A stretch of DNA of 64,000 bases from Campylorhamphus procurvoides (Eukaryota > Chordata > Aves > Passeriformes > Dendrocolaptidae): NCBI GenBank assembly GCA_013396655.1, contig WBMV01001018.1, forward strand, positions 372,001-436,000, given 5' to 3'. The number at the start of each line of letters is the position of its first letter. The stretch's first letter is position 1. A program made the translations under genes and the position numbers. This document shows, in pieces, positions 49,439 through 61,639 of the stretch. The notes under the pieces are model-generated. The model was not told the origin of the DNA. It saw only the letters and a program-made list of their open reading frames with translations, and made no database searches.

Positions 49439-52400
49439 TGTCTGAACCTTTACCCCATGAAGTTTTTTCCTTGAGTAAGAATTTAAAATATGGATTAATT
49501 TCCAGACCATTGGCACTTAATGTGTCATCTCTGAACACAAGGGCATTTATTTACTATTAATTGAGGGTATTGGTATGAAACACTTTGGGCTTAGATATTA
49601 AAAAAGTTCAGTTCTTGAGTGGCTTGAAGGGTGTTTGATAATGCAAAAGGGGGGATATCTTGAACAATATCAAGACCAGCAGATTTCCCTTATATCTTCC
49701 AACTCCTTTTAAGTAGCCAGTAACCTCTTGCCAGTGCAGAGGGGTTTGGGTCATTCAAATTATTAATTTATTAAGTTCAGAATTTTATTTGCTTTTTTTC
49801 ATGTAGTGTTGCCTCTCTTCAGGTGATCCGAAGTGGATGAATATTATTGCAGTATTATCTTGATTATTTTGTGATAAATGGCTTTGACATTTTCTAGACT
49901 TATCCTTCCCAAAGTATTTTGAATGATTTCGTATTCGTAATAAACATCTTATCTCCGAAACTGATAATAAAGGTCTGTTACAAGTAGGAATTAAAAATGT
50001 CAATTTGTTTGAACAGCTTGTGTTGTTTTAGCACAAATTGTTTGGTGAGTACACAAGGCTCCAGTTCCATCTGAATGGCACTAAATTATGCTGAACTAAT
50101 TATATTCCTGCTTTATGTAGCCTGACATTTAATTACAGAAATTAAATTCTATGTGCACACCTCACCCCATGAGTGCATGGCATGTAGCTCTCTTTCCTTT
50201 AGCTCTTTTTCACCTGCTTTATCTTCCCATCAACTTCTCATTTGCAATAAAAATGTATTTCCATGGCAGCTTTCACTTCAGATGTTGCCTTTGAGTCACA
50301 GTTCATAAAGCCACGTAAGCAATTGGCAGAGGTGCCATTTTTTAATTATTTTTGAGGGTGTATCAGTCTTAACTGATGGAGTTGAGTTCTTTTCAATAAA
50401 TTATGATTTGACCTTTTTTGTTCTCCATGGAAACCATCCTCTTATTAATGCTCCTGTTCTCCAGCAGCTTTTATGATGTATCTGAATCCATAAGCAGATA
50501 TTAAAGGGAAATAATTGCCCACAAACACTCCCTTCCCCCACTAAAGAATCCTGTTTGTTCTGAATTGCATGTTCAGGTATGAACATTTAGATGAAAGATG
50601 AGATGAAATGGTAAATATATCAGCTGAAACTGTTACCCAGCAGTCAGCTCCTAAAGGGTTGTGCTGCCTCAGACCTGGATTTGCCCCTGCAAAGGGCAGG
50701 GAATACTCCAGGGTGTCCCTGCAGTGCAACTCAGCCAGGGCACCTCTGTATCAAACACACTGGGTTTATTATGGCTTTTTCTTAAGGCTAAACTGGAAGG
50801 TGTGGCTGAGAAATTCTTCATTTTTCCCCCAAGTGGAGGGTTAAAGAATCTTCCTGTTCCAAGGATGCTGTGGGAGCCCAGCTTGCCTGGGACAGGGCAC
50901 GATGCAGGCAGAGGATGGAGGGAAAGGCACTCCTAAAAGCAGGGGGGAATTATTTCTCAGCTCTGTTTCCCAAAGTACTTCTGAAGTAAAAAACTCTCAC
51001 AGAATAGAAAAGAAGAAAAAAGTCAATTTATTATATGTTCAAATACAAGCAGGTCATCAGAAGAGAAGTTTAAGTATTTCAAACTTTACATGTTGTATAC
51101 AGTTTTACACTGCGGTAAACTCGGGGCTGACAAACCTCTCAGAAAAATTAAGACTTAATCTTTGTGATTATGTTGCCTTTTCCTTGGCAGTATTACATTT
51201 CAGATTAAATCCTGCAGCCAGCACAAGGCTGTGAAGTGTGTCTGGAGATGCGTGTGGCACATGAGGAGGTCACTGCTCTCACCTGGAGTCACTTTACAAA
51301 GCGATCGTGATCTTGTCAGATAATTTTTCGTGCCCTCAGTGATGAGGTGTCTTGTCTTTTCTGGGTGATGCTTTTGGAGGGGCCTCAGACTGTCTTGAAG
51401 CCTTTAAACGCCCCCTCAGGAGTAATCCAGCGAAAAAAGCTTATTTGTTTTTGTGTCATCAGAAAGAGGATAAATACATTTTTGTTAGATACTGACACGT
51501 AATTAGCTTTGTGCTGGAGCTGGGGCTGTGGATGGGAGGGTGGCCATGGGCATTTCCTCAGCTTGGCATGGCATGAGCAGCTCCCATTTCCACTCTCCCT
51601 CCCGGACGGGCTCCACTGAAGCCACTCCACGTGTGAAGTCTGACCTTCAAGTGCCTTGAAAACGAGATAAAACGAGCCTGATTTGCATTGAGTCTCTTCC
51701 TCTGCCATTGAAAGAGTCTGTTTTCCTCCTTTGTTGTGATCCCTTGGGAGCAGCGTCCGGGGAATTCTAAAGGGGATGTTCAGAATAGCCCCGCTCCACG
51801 TTGCTGCTCTGGGAGGATGGAGAGAGATAAACAGATCTTTTTCCAAGAGGTCATTTCAGAGTGAAAGGCATTAAGGAGGATTGAGCTGGTGTAATCAGCC
51901 AGCGTGTGAGTTTGTGACAACTTTATTGCTTCTTCATTTACAGATTGGGGAGCTTTATTTGGTTGTCAGTCAGCACATCATTAGTGGTGAGATGCTGCCC
52001 CAGAGCAGAGCTGTGGGTGTCACAGCTGCTGGGGGGCATTAGCAGTGGGTTGCAAAGAAACCAAAACAGCACCTGCAATTTGGGCAACAGAGGAAGATTT
52101 GAGGCTTTTCTAAGTGTTCTTGTATTTCAGAGAAAAGCTTTTGACACAGGAGCTTTTCTGTTCCAAATCATCCTAATTACGGTCATCTGAGGCAAAGCAC
52201 CAGAACTTATTTATTTTTTTTAATGATGCTTTTAGAATTTACAGCTTTTCCTTTTTGTCTGAACATTGAAGAAAATGATCTAACGTATTGCCTATTAAAA
52301 AGAAAAAACAAACCAAAATCTTTATCATGTCCCTGAGTACTTTGTCCAAGCATAGTTTTAAAAGACTGTACCACATTATATCCAAATGCTGCTCTTTGGA

Positions 52401-55400
52401 GTGTATAAAATAGTGGAATGGTTTCCAAGCTTTTTATTTTTGTGAATCGAAGATCTTTTACATTTTGCAAGCCCTGCTACACTCTCAAAAGCAAGAAAAG
52501 CACTGGTGTCAAAATGCTATTGTAGCAAATTCGAGAGTAACCTGAAAAGGGGAGTGACAGTGACACCAGAGCAAAGTAATTCAGGCTCGGTGAGTGTCAT
52601 TTGTCACATGCATTGATTGGCACACCTCGATGTGATGCACAGGGACCTGCCCATGGAGGTGCTCTCCTCCAGCACTGCCACTGGCTGCACTCTGGTGGAG
52701 AAGACCTTTTCCATTTTGCCCATTCAAGTTCATGTGACAGGAACTTCTTGTGGAACGCAGAACATCTTTGAAGAGATGTTTGCCTTATGTATTGAATGTG
52801 CTGAGAGGTGGCTGAGGGAGGGGGAACCTTGAAGGCCCCTCCTTACCCAGCAGGATGATTGGTGAGGGTGGTGCTTGCACAGTTTGGTAGATGGATCTGG
52901 TTAAATTGTGGGAAAAGCTGGAAAGAGAAGATGGTGATGTTCCTGAAGAGCTGGGTTATATATTGAGCTGTAACTCCATGGAAGGGATGCATTTAGTTAT
53001 GGATGAGTTTGTGAAGCCAGTGAGGTGCTTGGAGGCATCGAATCAGACTTCCCAGCTCCACTTCCTTTAGATGTTCCAAAGTCCTGTTTCCTTTGGCTGC
53101 TGGAATTCCACGGAACAGAAATAAGCTAAGATCAAAGCAAAAAGTGTGAATTGAGGGGATAATTTCCAGGCAGGTTTGAATCTGAGTCCCTCCTGGTCTA
53201 AGCATGGCATGTTTGCTGCCCTGAGCATTGCACTGACTGCTCAACCCTTGTGATGAGCTGGTGTAAACAAGGGCGAATATTTAGTCCCTGGAATTGCATC
53301 TCCAAGTATCACACACTGGATGTGCCTTTATAATGGTCTACACTAGCACTATGTGCTGCCTGGTTCATCCTTTTTATAGCAACAAATTAATATATTTAGG
53401 CTGAAGTTTCATGTCGTTTGGTGTCCCATTGCTTGGAAGACCTTAGTGATATTGTCTTCAGTTTATTTTCTTCCTATCCATGTGTGCCTGTTGCTTGGGG
53501 ATCAAAGTATGGACTATCTTTTTAAACGAAAGTAAGAGGTAAATGATGAGAGAAATATTGACTAGCAGAGAAATGGCAGAAGTTTAACAAACTGCCTTGA
53601 AGGGATCATAAATTCCTCCACTCTATTCAAAATAAATAAACCTAAATTGTGTCCTTTTCCTTTTCTGTTGTGTGGTCTATCTCTTAATAAGAGATTTTAT
53701 TTTATTTGGTGGCTCCAATTAGAAAGTTTCCTTGTGCTGAGGATCGATTAGGGGGAGTTTAGATGACTAGAGCTCTTCAGTTCAAGTTACAAAACATACA
53801 AGGCTGTTCAGTAATTACATTTCCTGGAGCTGCTGCCTGTGCAGGTGAGGCAGAGCTTGGTGTAGAGTGGGAGGGACTCTTGAAAACCAATATCTTGAAA
53901 ATGTGGCAATTCAGTGCCTTGTATTGAGGGGGACTAGCAGAGGATTAAGTCTGTTGTAGAGATACTATGGTTAATGCTTTATTGCTTCTAAGGAAAAAAA
54001 TACCCCCAGTTACAAAATTGCAGTCTTGGTTTGAAAGGATCATAACCTTTCTATGTCAGAAATGTCAATTAATGCTACAAGAAGGAATGAAAGGTGCTAA
54101 AAGCTTCTCACGATGATGCTGTGGTACTCGAGAGACATCATGACATTACAGCAGAGCACTGATTATTTGGCACAGCACACGAGGGTTTGTGTGATTAATG
54201 AAGGGTAGGACATCACTTCTGTGCACGGAATATCCCAGTTCTAAGTTAATATTGAAGGAAGGTCCTCCCAGAAAGCCTATTTTAAACATTCCCAGCCACT
54301 TAAAGAGAACCTAAATTTGTGAAATATATGTTGGTTTATCTTCTTGGGGACAAGTTTTTCAAGGAATTCGATCAAAATCATGAAACTATTATAGCTACTG
54401 CTTTAACAGTGATCCTTCTTTAATTTAAAAAGCACAATCAGGTGACTTAGGTTCAAACTGATAGAAATCTTAGAATGGAAAAATCCAAACTAGAATTGGT
54501 TTGACTGAAAAGAAAAAAACAGACTATTTTTTGGCTTTGCTGGAGTCTTGTTGGTCAGGAGGCCAGAAAAGGCAAAGAACACCAAGGTACAAACCGAGTG
54601 GGGACAGAAATGACCAAAGGAGCACACAGTGACAGGAGCCACTCTGAGAGAGGTCTGGCCAGAGCGCTTTGCTCCCTTTCCTGAATTTTAAATTAGCATA
54701 GAGATTTGCAGTTTAATATGTCATCTTCTTGTTGTTGTTAGGAAATAAATTTTGTGAGCCGAATATGGGGGTTTGGGGGTCTGTAAATGACATGTGAATG
54801 TACCTCAGGTTGGTTCAGAAACCAGACCACAGGGCTCTCTATCTCCTCTCTTGCCACCACTTCAAGAAGTTCAGTGCTTTTTCTTTAGAACCCTGAGACC
54901 ATCGGCTAATTCAATTTCCTATCTTTCAAGTATCCAATTTCCAAAGTATTTTTATTGAATGCAACATATATTTTTCTTCTTTTTATACATTTTTATGGTT
55001 CCTTAAGTTTCAGAAATTTAAGAATAATGCCCTGAATGAAAAAACCTCGAAGTTCAAATGGTGTTACGGAGAAATGTTAGCTGCAAAAACAAGCAGTGAT
55101 ACTTTTTGCTCAAGTGGTTTTTACTTTGGCTGATTAACATTATGGCATTTTAAAGCATCGAGGTTTTAACTTGCAAATGTCTGAAATATTTGATAACTGA
55201 AAGGCGTGGTATCAAAATATGGGAATGGGATTCTGTGCTGAAGAGAATGTTTCAGGCTGATTTTTAAAAGCTCAGAGGATTCCAAGAGATACAAAATGTA
55301 CTGGAGTAAATCCAGGCTTCTGTAAGAATGATCATCTCCCAAGAGACAGCACTCAGGGCCCGAATACCCTGTGGTTTTACAGACCCCGAGACCCCGAGGT

Positions 55401-58099
55401 GCTGTTTGACCATCTTTATTTCAGTGTAGGTGTATGTTCCATTCCACCTGAGTCCCCTGGATCCCACTCACTAAACCCTGAACTGCTGCAGCTCAATATT
55501 TTATCACTCATGACAAGTAAGTTGTGACCCACAGGAGGAGACCAGGAGAGCACCAGTTTGCAAAGCCTTAGAGACTTTCCAAAAAGTGCTGCATGGTCCT
55601 TGAGGTAGATGTGTCTTCAGTCACAGAAGGAGGGACAATGAACAGTCCAGTTCTTATTTTACAGGCAGAAAAAATGATTCAGAAACAATGCCCAGTCTCT
55701 TCAAGGGAGTAAGTTTGCCGTGATCGTCTGAGGAAAACAACACTGTGTGATCTCAAAGCAGATCTCTGACCCTGCCCCAGTGACAGCTAACCTGTAATAA
55801 TTAAGAAGAAATAAAAGGGCAAATCATTCATTATATTAAACTCAACTAATAAAAATCAATAAACTAAGATTCTTTAAAATCCAACTGGGCTTCAGGAGGA
55901 GAAAAAAAGCTCTCCTTTATCTCCCAGATGAGCAAGTGAAGCCTCAGAGCACGAGGTTGGTTTTGGCCATTGTGTGAGTGGAGGTGACCAAGTGTTGACA
56001 GGCAGTTGTAATGGTGACCACTGAACTATATTGTGCTTCCCCAGAGGAGTGTTCTGTATTAAATATTTGGCCTCTGGGTGTTACAAACTTCTGTTCCTGT
56101 ATTTGTTCTGTAACAGCCTTTTAGTAGACAAGATTTACATTTTCCTCTTTTTGATCAAATGGAAGAATTAGTTGGTTTCTTGTAGCTGAAGAAATGAAGG
56201 ATCTAAAGAAGTCCTCTTTGGTTTAATCTGTTAATATCAACACATCTCAGAGTGCCTTTTTTCTTGGGCAAGCAGGTGTTTTTGTTGAAATGGCTTACTC
56301 TAGATAGCAGTCCCACTGCAAATGTTAAGGAAAATCATTTGAAAAATCCAATTGCTGTGTTAAATTCTTTGATGCTTGGAGAGGCTCTTCGTGCTGGAAA
56401 TGCTGGTGCACTGATACCCCCTGAGGAGCCCTGCTGGAGGCTCACAGCTGAAATGGGCAACATTAAAGGCCATTATAACACTGAGGGTCACAGGGGTCTT
56501 CTCATGTGGTCTCTGCTTACTCTGGATGCTCCTTTGAGGCTTTGGAGTGTGAAGTGCTGGAAGAAAACCTACAAATCCAAATTTTCAGGTTGTAGGAGGA
56601 CAACTATGGGAAAATTCCTTGGCTAAATGTTCTCCAGCATGCATGTAAGTGTGACATTTTGAGGGAATGCTTTATCCTTTGAAGCCATATGTCTCATTGT
56701 CTCTCTTTTCTTTTCAATTTCTTATTATTTTTATGTGCTCTACACCAGTCATCAGATTGTATTGTAGGTTCTGGTTTTACTTTCATTACATAGCAACGTG
56801 GTTTCTCCATTTCTCTTGTTAAGCACCGTTCCAGACTCTTTAAAAAAGGGTTGCTCATGCAAAAACTATGCTGAAGTGCAAATCTGGACGTATTCAGAGA
56901 GCTGTTGCATTCATTTTGCTCAAGCTTTCAATTGATTTTAAGGTATGAAAACCTGGGCTTTTATCCAACTGGCCAGGCCTATTTCACCATCTGCTTTTGC
57001 AGATATTGCACCTTTCTTTGGATCTGCTTGTGATATATTGAAGGTATTCCCAGACACGGTGCTGAGAGGCACTGTTGTGGATGTCAGCAGGGATGAGGCA
57101 GTGGGAAGGCTGATTTCAGTCAGATCACATTTGGGGAGGGGAGATGTGGCTGCCTTGTTTTGTAAAAGCAGTCTGAAAGAAAAGGAAAAGGCAAGTTTAG
57201 TTTAGTGTGTCATTAGTGTAGGGACTGAGGGAGAAAAATTAATACCAGTGTTTCTGTAAAATGCTGCTGTTTCACAGCACAAATAAGCAATGTTTAACAA
57301 TAAATGTGTAGGAATAAAATGGTTGATGCTGAAGCCCAGGGAGTTAGCCCCAGACTGATATAAAGCACCTTCTGGGCTTTTTATGGGTCCTTAGATGAAA
57401 AACTTACTCTGATTTTGGGCATGTGGGTTTCCCCTTGTTGGGCTTGCACCTTAAAGGTTTGGGTGTGATGGCCTGAGTGGATCCAGTGGTGGCTCTGTGC
57501 TCATAGGTCTGGATGTTCTGGGTGATCTGACAAGTTTCAGCATCATTCCCTCTTGTTTCTTGTCCCTTGCCTCACAATCTGCACCAAAATAGCAGCCACT
57601 TGCCAGTGTGCTGACATCCCAAGGCAGGTACACAGACCTGTGGTTCACGTGGTCACACAGCTTCTTCAGCCAGGGAGTTTGACACCTGCTAATATAAAAC
57701 TGCCTCAAAACACAGCTCTGGCTTATTTGAGTGTGAAATCCTGGTGCAATCAGCCTGTGCAGGGCACAGATGGAAATGTGTGCACCATGGAAGGGAAGCT
57801 CAGAGTTTAGATCCTTGAAAATTTCGGTTGTTCTTTCAGCAGCAGCAGAAGGGTTTCCTGCAGGTTTATTTGGTGACTGATCAACTTGTGCCAAAGCTTC
57901 TCAAGAATCTGGCTGGAGAGCAAGGAAGCTGCTTGTGTACATCATTATCCTGCCTTGTGATTTCTCATTTCTGTGAGCCTGGAGCTCTCCTGGTTTTGCT
58001 GACAGGCCTCATTATGGAGCCTCATGGATGCAGATGAAGCCATCTGCATTATTGGTAGTCTTTTCTTGGTTGTGGAAAGCAGATTCTCCTATCAATATG

Positions 58100-58270
58100 A
58101 TCATAGAATAGCTCGAGTTGGAAGGGACCTTCAAGACCATCCAGTTCCACCCCCTGCCATGAGCAGGGACACCTTCCATTAGCCCAGGTTTGTCCAAGCC
58201 CCATCCAACCTGGCCTTGGACACTTCCAGGGATGGGGCAGCCACAGCTTCTCTGCCCAACCTGTGCCAGG
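58100..58270 (-). mobile_element. CR1 LINE fragment, 3' end, antisense to SLIT3
   Basis: This is a 5'-truncated remnant of a chicken-repeat-1 (CR1) non-LTR retrotransposon. On the + strand it begins TCATAGAAT, the reverse complement of the ATTCTATGA repeat that ends CR1 elements. It then reads GTTGGAAGGGACCTTCAAGA, a TTCCACCCCCTGCCATGAGC block, ATCCAACCTGGCCTTGGACA and GGGATGGGGCAGCCACAGC, all typical of the reverse-complemented CR1 3' region. The 3' end of the element is therefore at the low coordinate. At about 170 bp it has no coding capacity left. The match to the general CR1 consensus is close, which suggests a fairly recent subfamily. Truncation at 58270 is as expected for this LINE class. 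Confidence 0.93.
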
Positions 58271-61200
58271 TCATACCATGCTAAGTGGAAGAAGATGATG
58301 AAGTCCAGCAGAAATTGCCTCCTGGTCTGTCTTGCTTTGTTTGAGCAGTGGTTGGGTCAGGGTGCAGCATCAGGGATTTGTCCATCTGTGAGAGCAGCTA
58401 ACAGAGAGAAGGGCTCCCAGGGCTGTGGCAAAGAAAGGGAAGAGAACAGTCTCTCCAAGTCACTACCTGCAGGAATTCTTGCCAATTGAATAAAAAACTT
58501 GAATAAATATGAGAATATTTAGCAAAGTGGAGAACACTTCAGCTCAGACTACAGCTAGTTTTGCAAATGACTGCTATGAATGGATGGACAAGAACTGAGA
58601 GACCACTTTTGTCAGATTTGGCAAAATGCAGCCTGTGAAATGGGCTTTATTTCACCAATATTTTTTGCTTCAGGAAGGAATGTTGATAGACACTTCAGTA
58701 TCACCACTTGCCCATGTTTTGACATTCCTATCAGCTATGTGCTATTTGCAGCGTTGTTTGCTTTCAAGTGGTGTTGCTTTTTGAAGGTTTTTCTCATTTA
58801 AATGTATTCGAAAATTTTGGTTTATAGGGATTTTGGAGGATCTCAAAAGATACAGGTTTTATTTACACTTAAACAGAAGTTCGTTTCAAGATATTTAAGT
58901 CCTTGTCTCAATTTTCTTCTGCCACAAAATTTTGCAATGTATAACATGGGTACCCACCGTGCTTTTCCTTTGGGACTGACAATGGCACATTGCTTGAGGA
59001 TTTGGGCAAAATGTCATGTTCCAGAGCTGAAATTCCTGTCTTTGACATGTATTTTATTTGTGCTACATCAATTCTTTTCCAGCTAACCCACTATGAACCC
59101 TTTAACAGTTAATGACTTTTAAAAAGAAGTTCCTTTAGTATTATGCACGTGAAATTATCATATTTTAACATTTACAAAAGCTTAAAAATTAGTTTTAAAA
59201 TAGGGAGATGTTAAAACTTTTTGGGGGAGTGATGGATTAATTAGGAGCATCCATTGTTTTTCACATGTGCAGATTTCTTTGAATTTTAGTCTGTTCTCTC
59301 AACTTTGGGGAAAAACAGGTCTGTGAAATGAGTTTCAGAAACTGATTGCAGGCCTGATTTCTTCAAGCAAGGGATTGGTATGGGAGGAATGCAGTTATCC
59401 TGCATTCTGTGGCCTGGAAGCCTCATGAGGATTACACAGTCAGAGGATGCTTGCTTTCTTTTTTAAAATGTTTCTGCACTTCTCATTTGGCTTTAGGATT
59501 AATCCTGGGAGAAGTTGTTTGCTTGCAGGTATTGGTATGTTCCTCTTTGGCCCAGGGGCAGTTGGTGCCTGATGCTCCTGCCTTGGGTTAATGGCAGGTT
59601 TGGATAAACTCTCATAGCTTTGAATTTCTCTGAGATTTCTCTTGTTCATCTGAAGACATGATGATTAACAAAATCTCACCAAAAAAACCCCCCCAAAAAT
59701 GAAGGGGAATCTCTGGGCACTCTTTTATTCACCAAAATGATCAGTAAAGCACTGGCCAGGTTGTGCCGCTGCATTTTGCAAAGATTACTTATCAAAGACA
59801 GGAGGATGGGTTTGTGTGTGTGGGATTTGAGCCTGAAGAGAAGAAGCTTCCAAAAATACTACCCTGAACGTAAGGCAGCCTTGTCTGAATTTCAGTGGTT
59901 GCAATAATAAGCACATAAGGAGCATAAAATAGGCAGTCTGAGCTGAGCAGGGAAAATTGTGGGGTAAGACCTTCACTGCTGTAATCAAAGCATGCAATAG
60001 AACTCGATTGTACACCAATTTATACTTAGGACAGCCTTCATTTTATGTTCTATTTAAGAGGACCTCTGTATCTGAAAATGAGTGGCAGGCTGGCCCAAAA
60101 TAAAAGAGACTTCACATGGGATGCTGTTTCGTTGTGCATTCCCCAGCCAGCCTCATCAGAAGCTCTAAATCAATAGGCAAATAGGACATGCCACTAATTA
60201 CTCACTAGAAAACTCTACCAAGGGGTTTTCAGCAGAGACTTGTGCCAAAAAATCCCCCACTCGTTGAAGGCATCTTTTCAATTTCACTGTGTAAAGGACA
60301 GATCTGGGTTTCTTTCAGAAGAAAATTTATGCAAATGGTGTGAGATTTGTGTCTAACTGGAGTAAACCAGTATCACTAACCGAAATCAAATGTTTGGGAG
60401 TGTCTCTGGTATCCATATAATCCTGTCTGATTTCTATTAGCTGATTGGTTTGGCAATTTAATGGCTGTCAAATTTGGCCCCTAATTCCAAAATCCTATTT
60501 AGCCAAATGCCATTGCCAAGGCAATCAGAGGAGCAGTGCTCTTGGTGAGTAAAACTGGGCACAAGGTTCACCAGGGATTGTGGTCAAACCAGCTCCACTC
60601 TGTGTTTCACACCTGTTTCAATTCTTCAGTGTATCAATTTATATCAAATCAGCTTATTTTAGTTCATCATTTAAGAAAACTCAGTGGTCCCCTGGGGTTG
60701 AACTCCACAATACACAGGATGGAGTCCCAGGTACCTGCTCGAGTTTTATGCCTGAAAGCAGAAGGAGCCTTTGTGGGTGCCAGACCTGAGTCTAATACAG
60801 GAGAAGCTACAAAATAAACATTGTCTTCATTTCCCAACTGTTATTTAATTGGAATGGTGTTCCACTGTGGTATTTCAGGGTCTGAGTCGAGCTGTTAATT
60901 AGGGCTTTTGACATGCAGGGGTGAGCCCTGAAGAAAATATTTTTCAAGTCTTTCACTTTCTAAACACAATTGGTGTCTTCCCAGTTTAGGTATTTGCAAA
61001 GAGGCTGCCATTCTGATGTGTGTTCTTGCTGAGCTGCTTCCTAAATCTTTTAAGGGGCTCCATGACAATTAATCTGGGCAATCTCCATGCAGAAATTGCT
61101 GCATGTGATTAAAAAAGTCTGTTGAATTAGTTGGTTTTGTGCAAAGAGCAAGCAGAAAGGTCTGGGAGATCTGTGTTAATTTTCAAGTATAGTTCTCCCA

Positions 61201-61585
61201 TTCTTTTCCTTGTATTTTTAAGTTCAGGTACAAACATCTAATATTTCTCTTTCAGCTGCGTGCTGGAGGATTTGTGTCTTTGGGAAGAGTGGGCATTACA
61301 TCTGCACTTACCTTGGGGTTTTTTGTGAGGTGAAAACCTCACGTGACATAGGAGAGAGTATGTGTGAACCACATTGGAGCCTGAGTTTTATCTGTGCTGA
61401 TGCTGAATATCAAACACATCCCAGTGGAACATTCATAGGGCACTTCAGCCCTCCAAGAATTCAGCTGGACCACAAAAAGGACAGCTCACAGGACTCAAGG
61501 GGGCCTGAAACTGTGAGTCAAGTAATGTGGAAATTCAACATTAGAAATACATGGAAATAGTGCTTAAAATGCATTGAATCCTCTG

Positions 61586-61639
61586 GAAACAAACAAACAG
61601 AAACCCCCAAACAACCCAAACCACAAAAAAACCCCAACC
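61586..61639. repeat. A/C-rich low-complexity tract
   Basis: The segment begins with AAAC repeats (AAACAAACAAACAG) and continues as A runs with C3-C5 blocks. It resembles the tract at 1619-1676. Confidence 0.85.

Noticed and set aside
51385..51846. 153-codon open frame on the - strand
   Set aside because: No recognisable domain or signal, and no support for splice sites or a promoter; probably chance in a GC-richer stretch.
57451..57894. 147-codon open frame on the - strand
   Set aside because: No family recognised and no convincing splice context; not supported as a gene.
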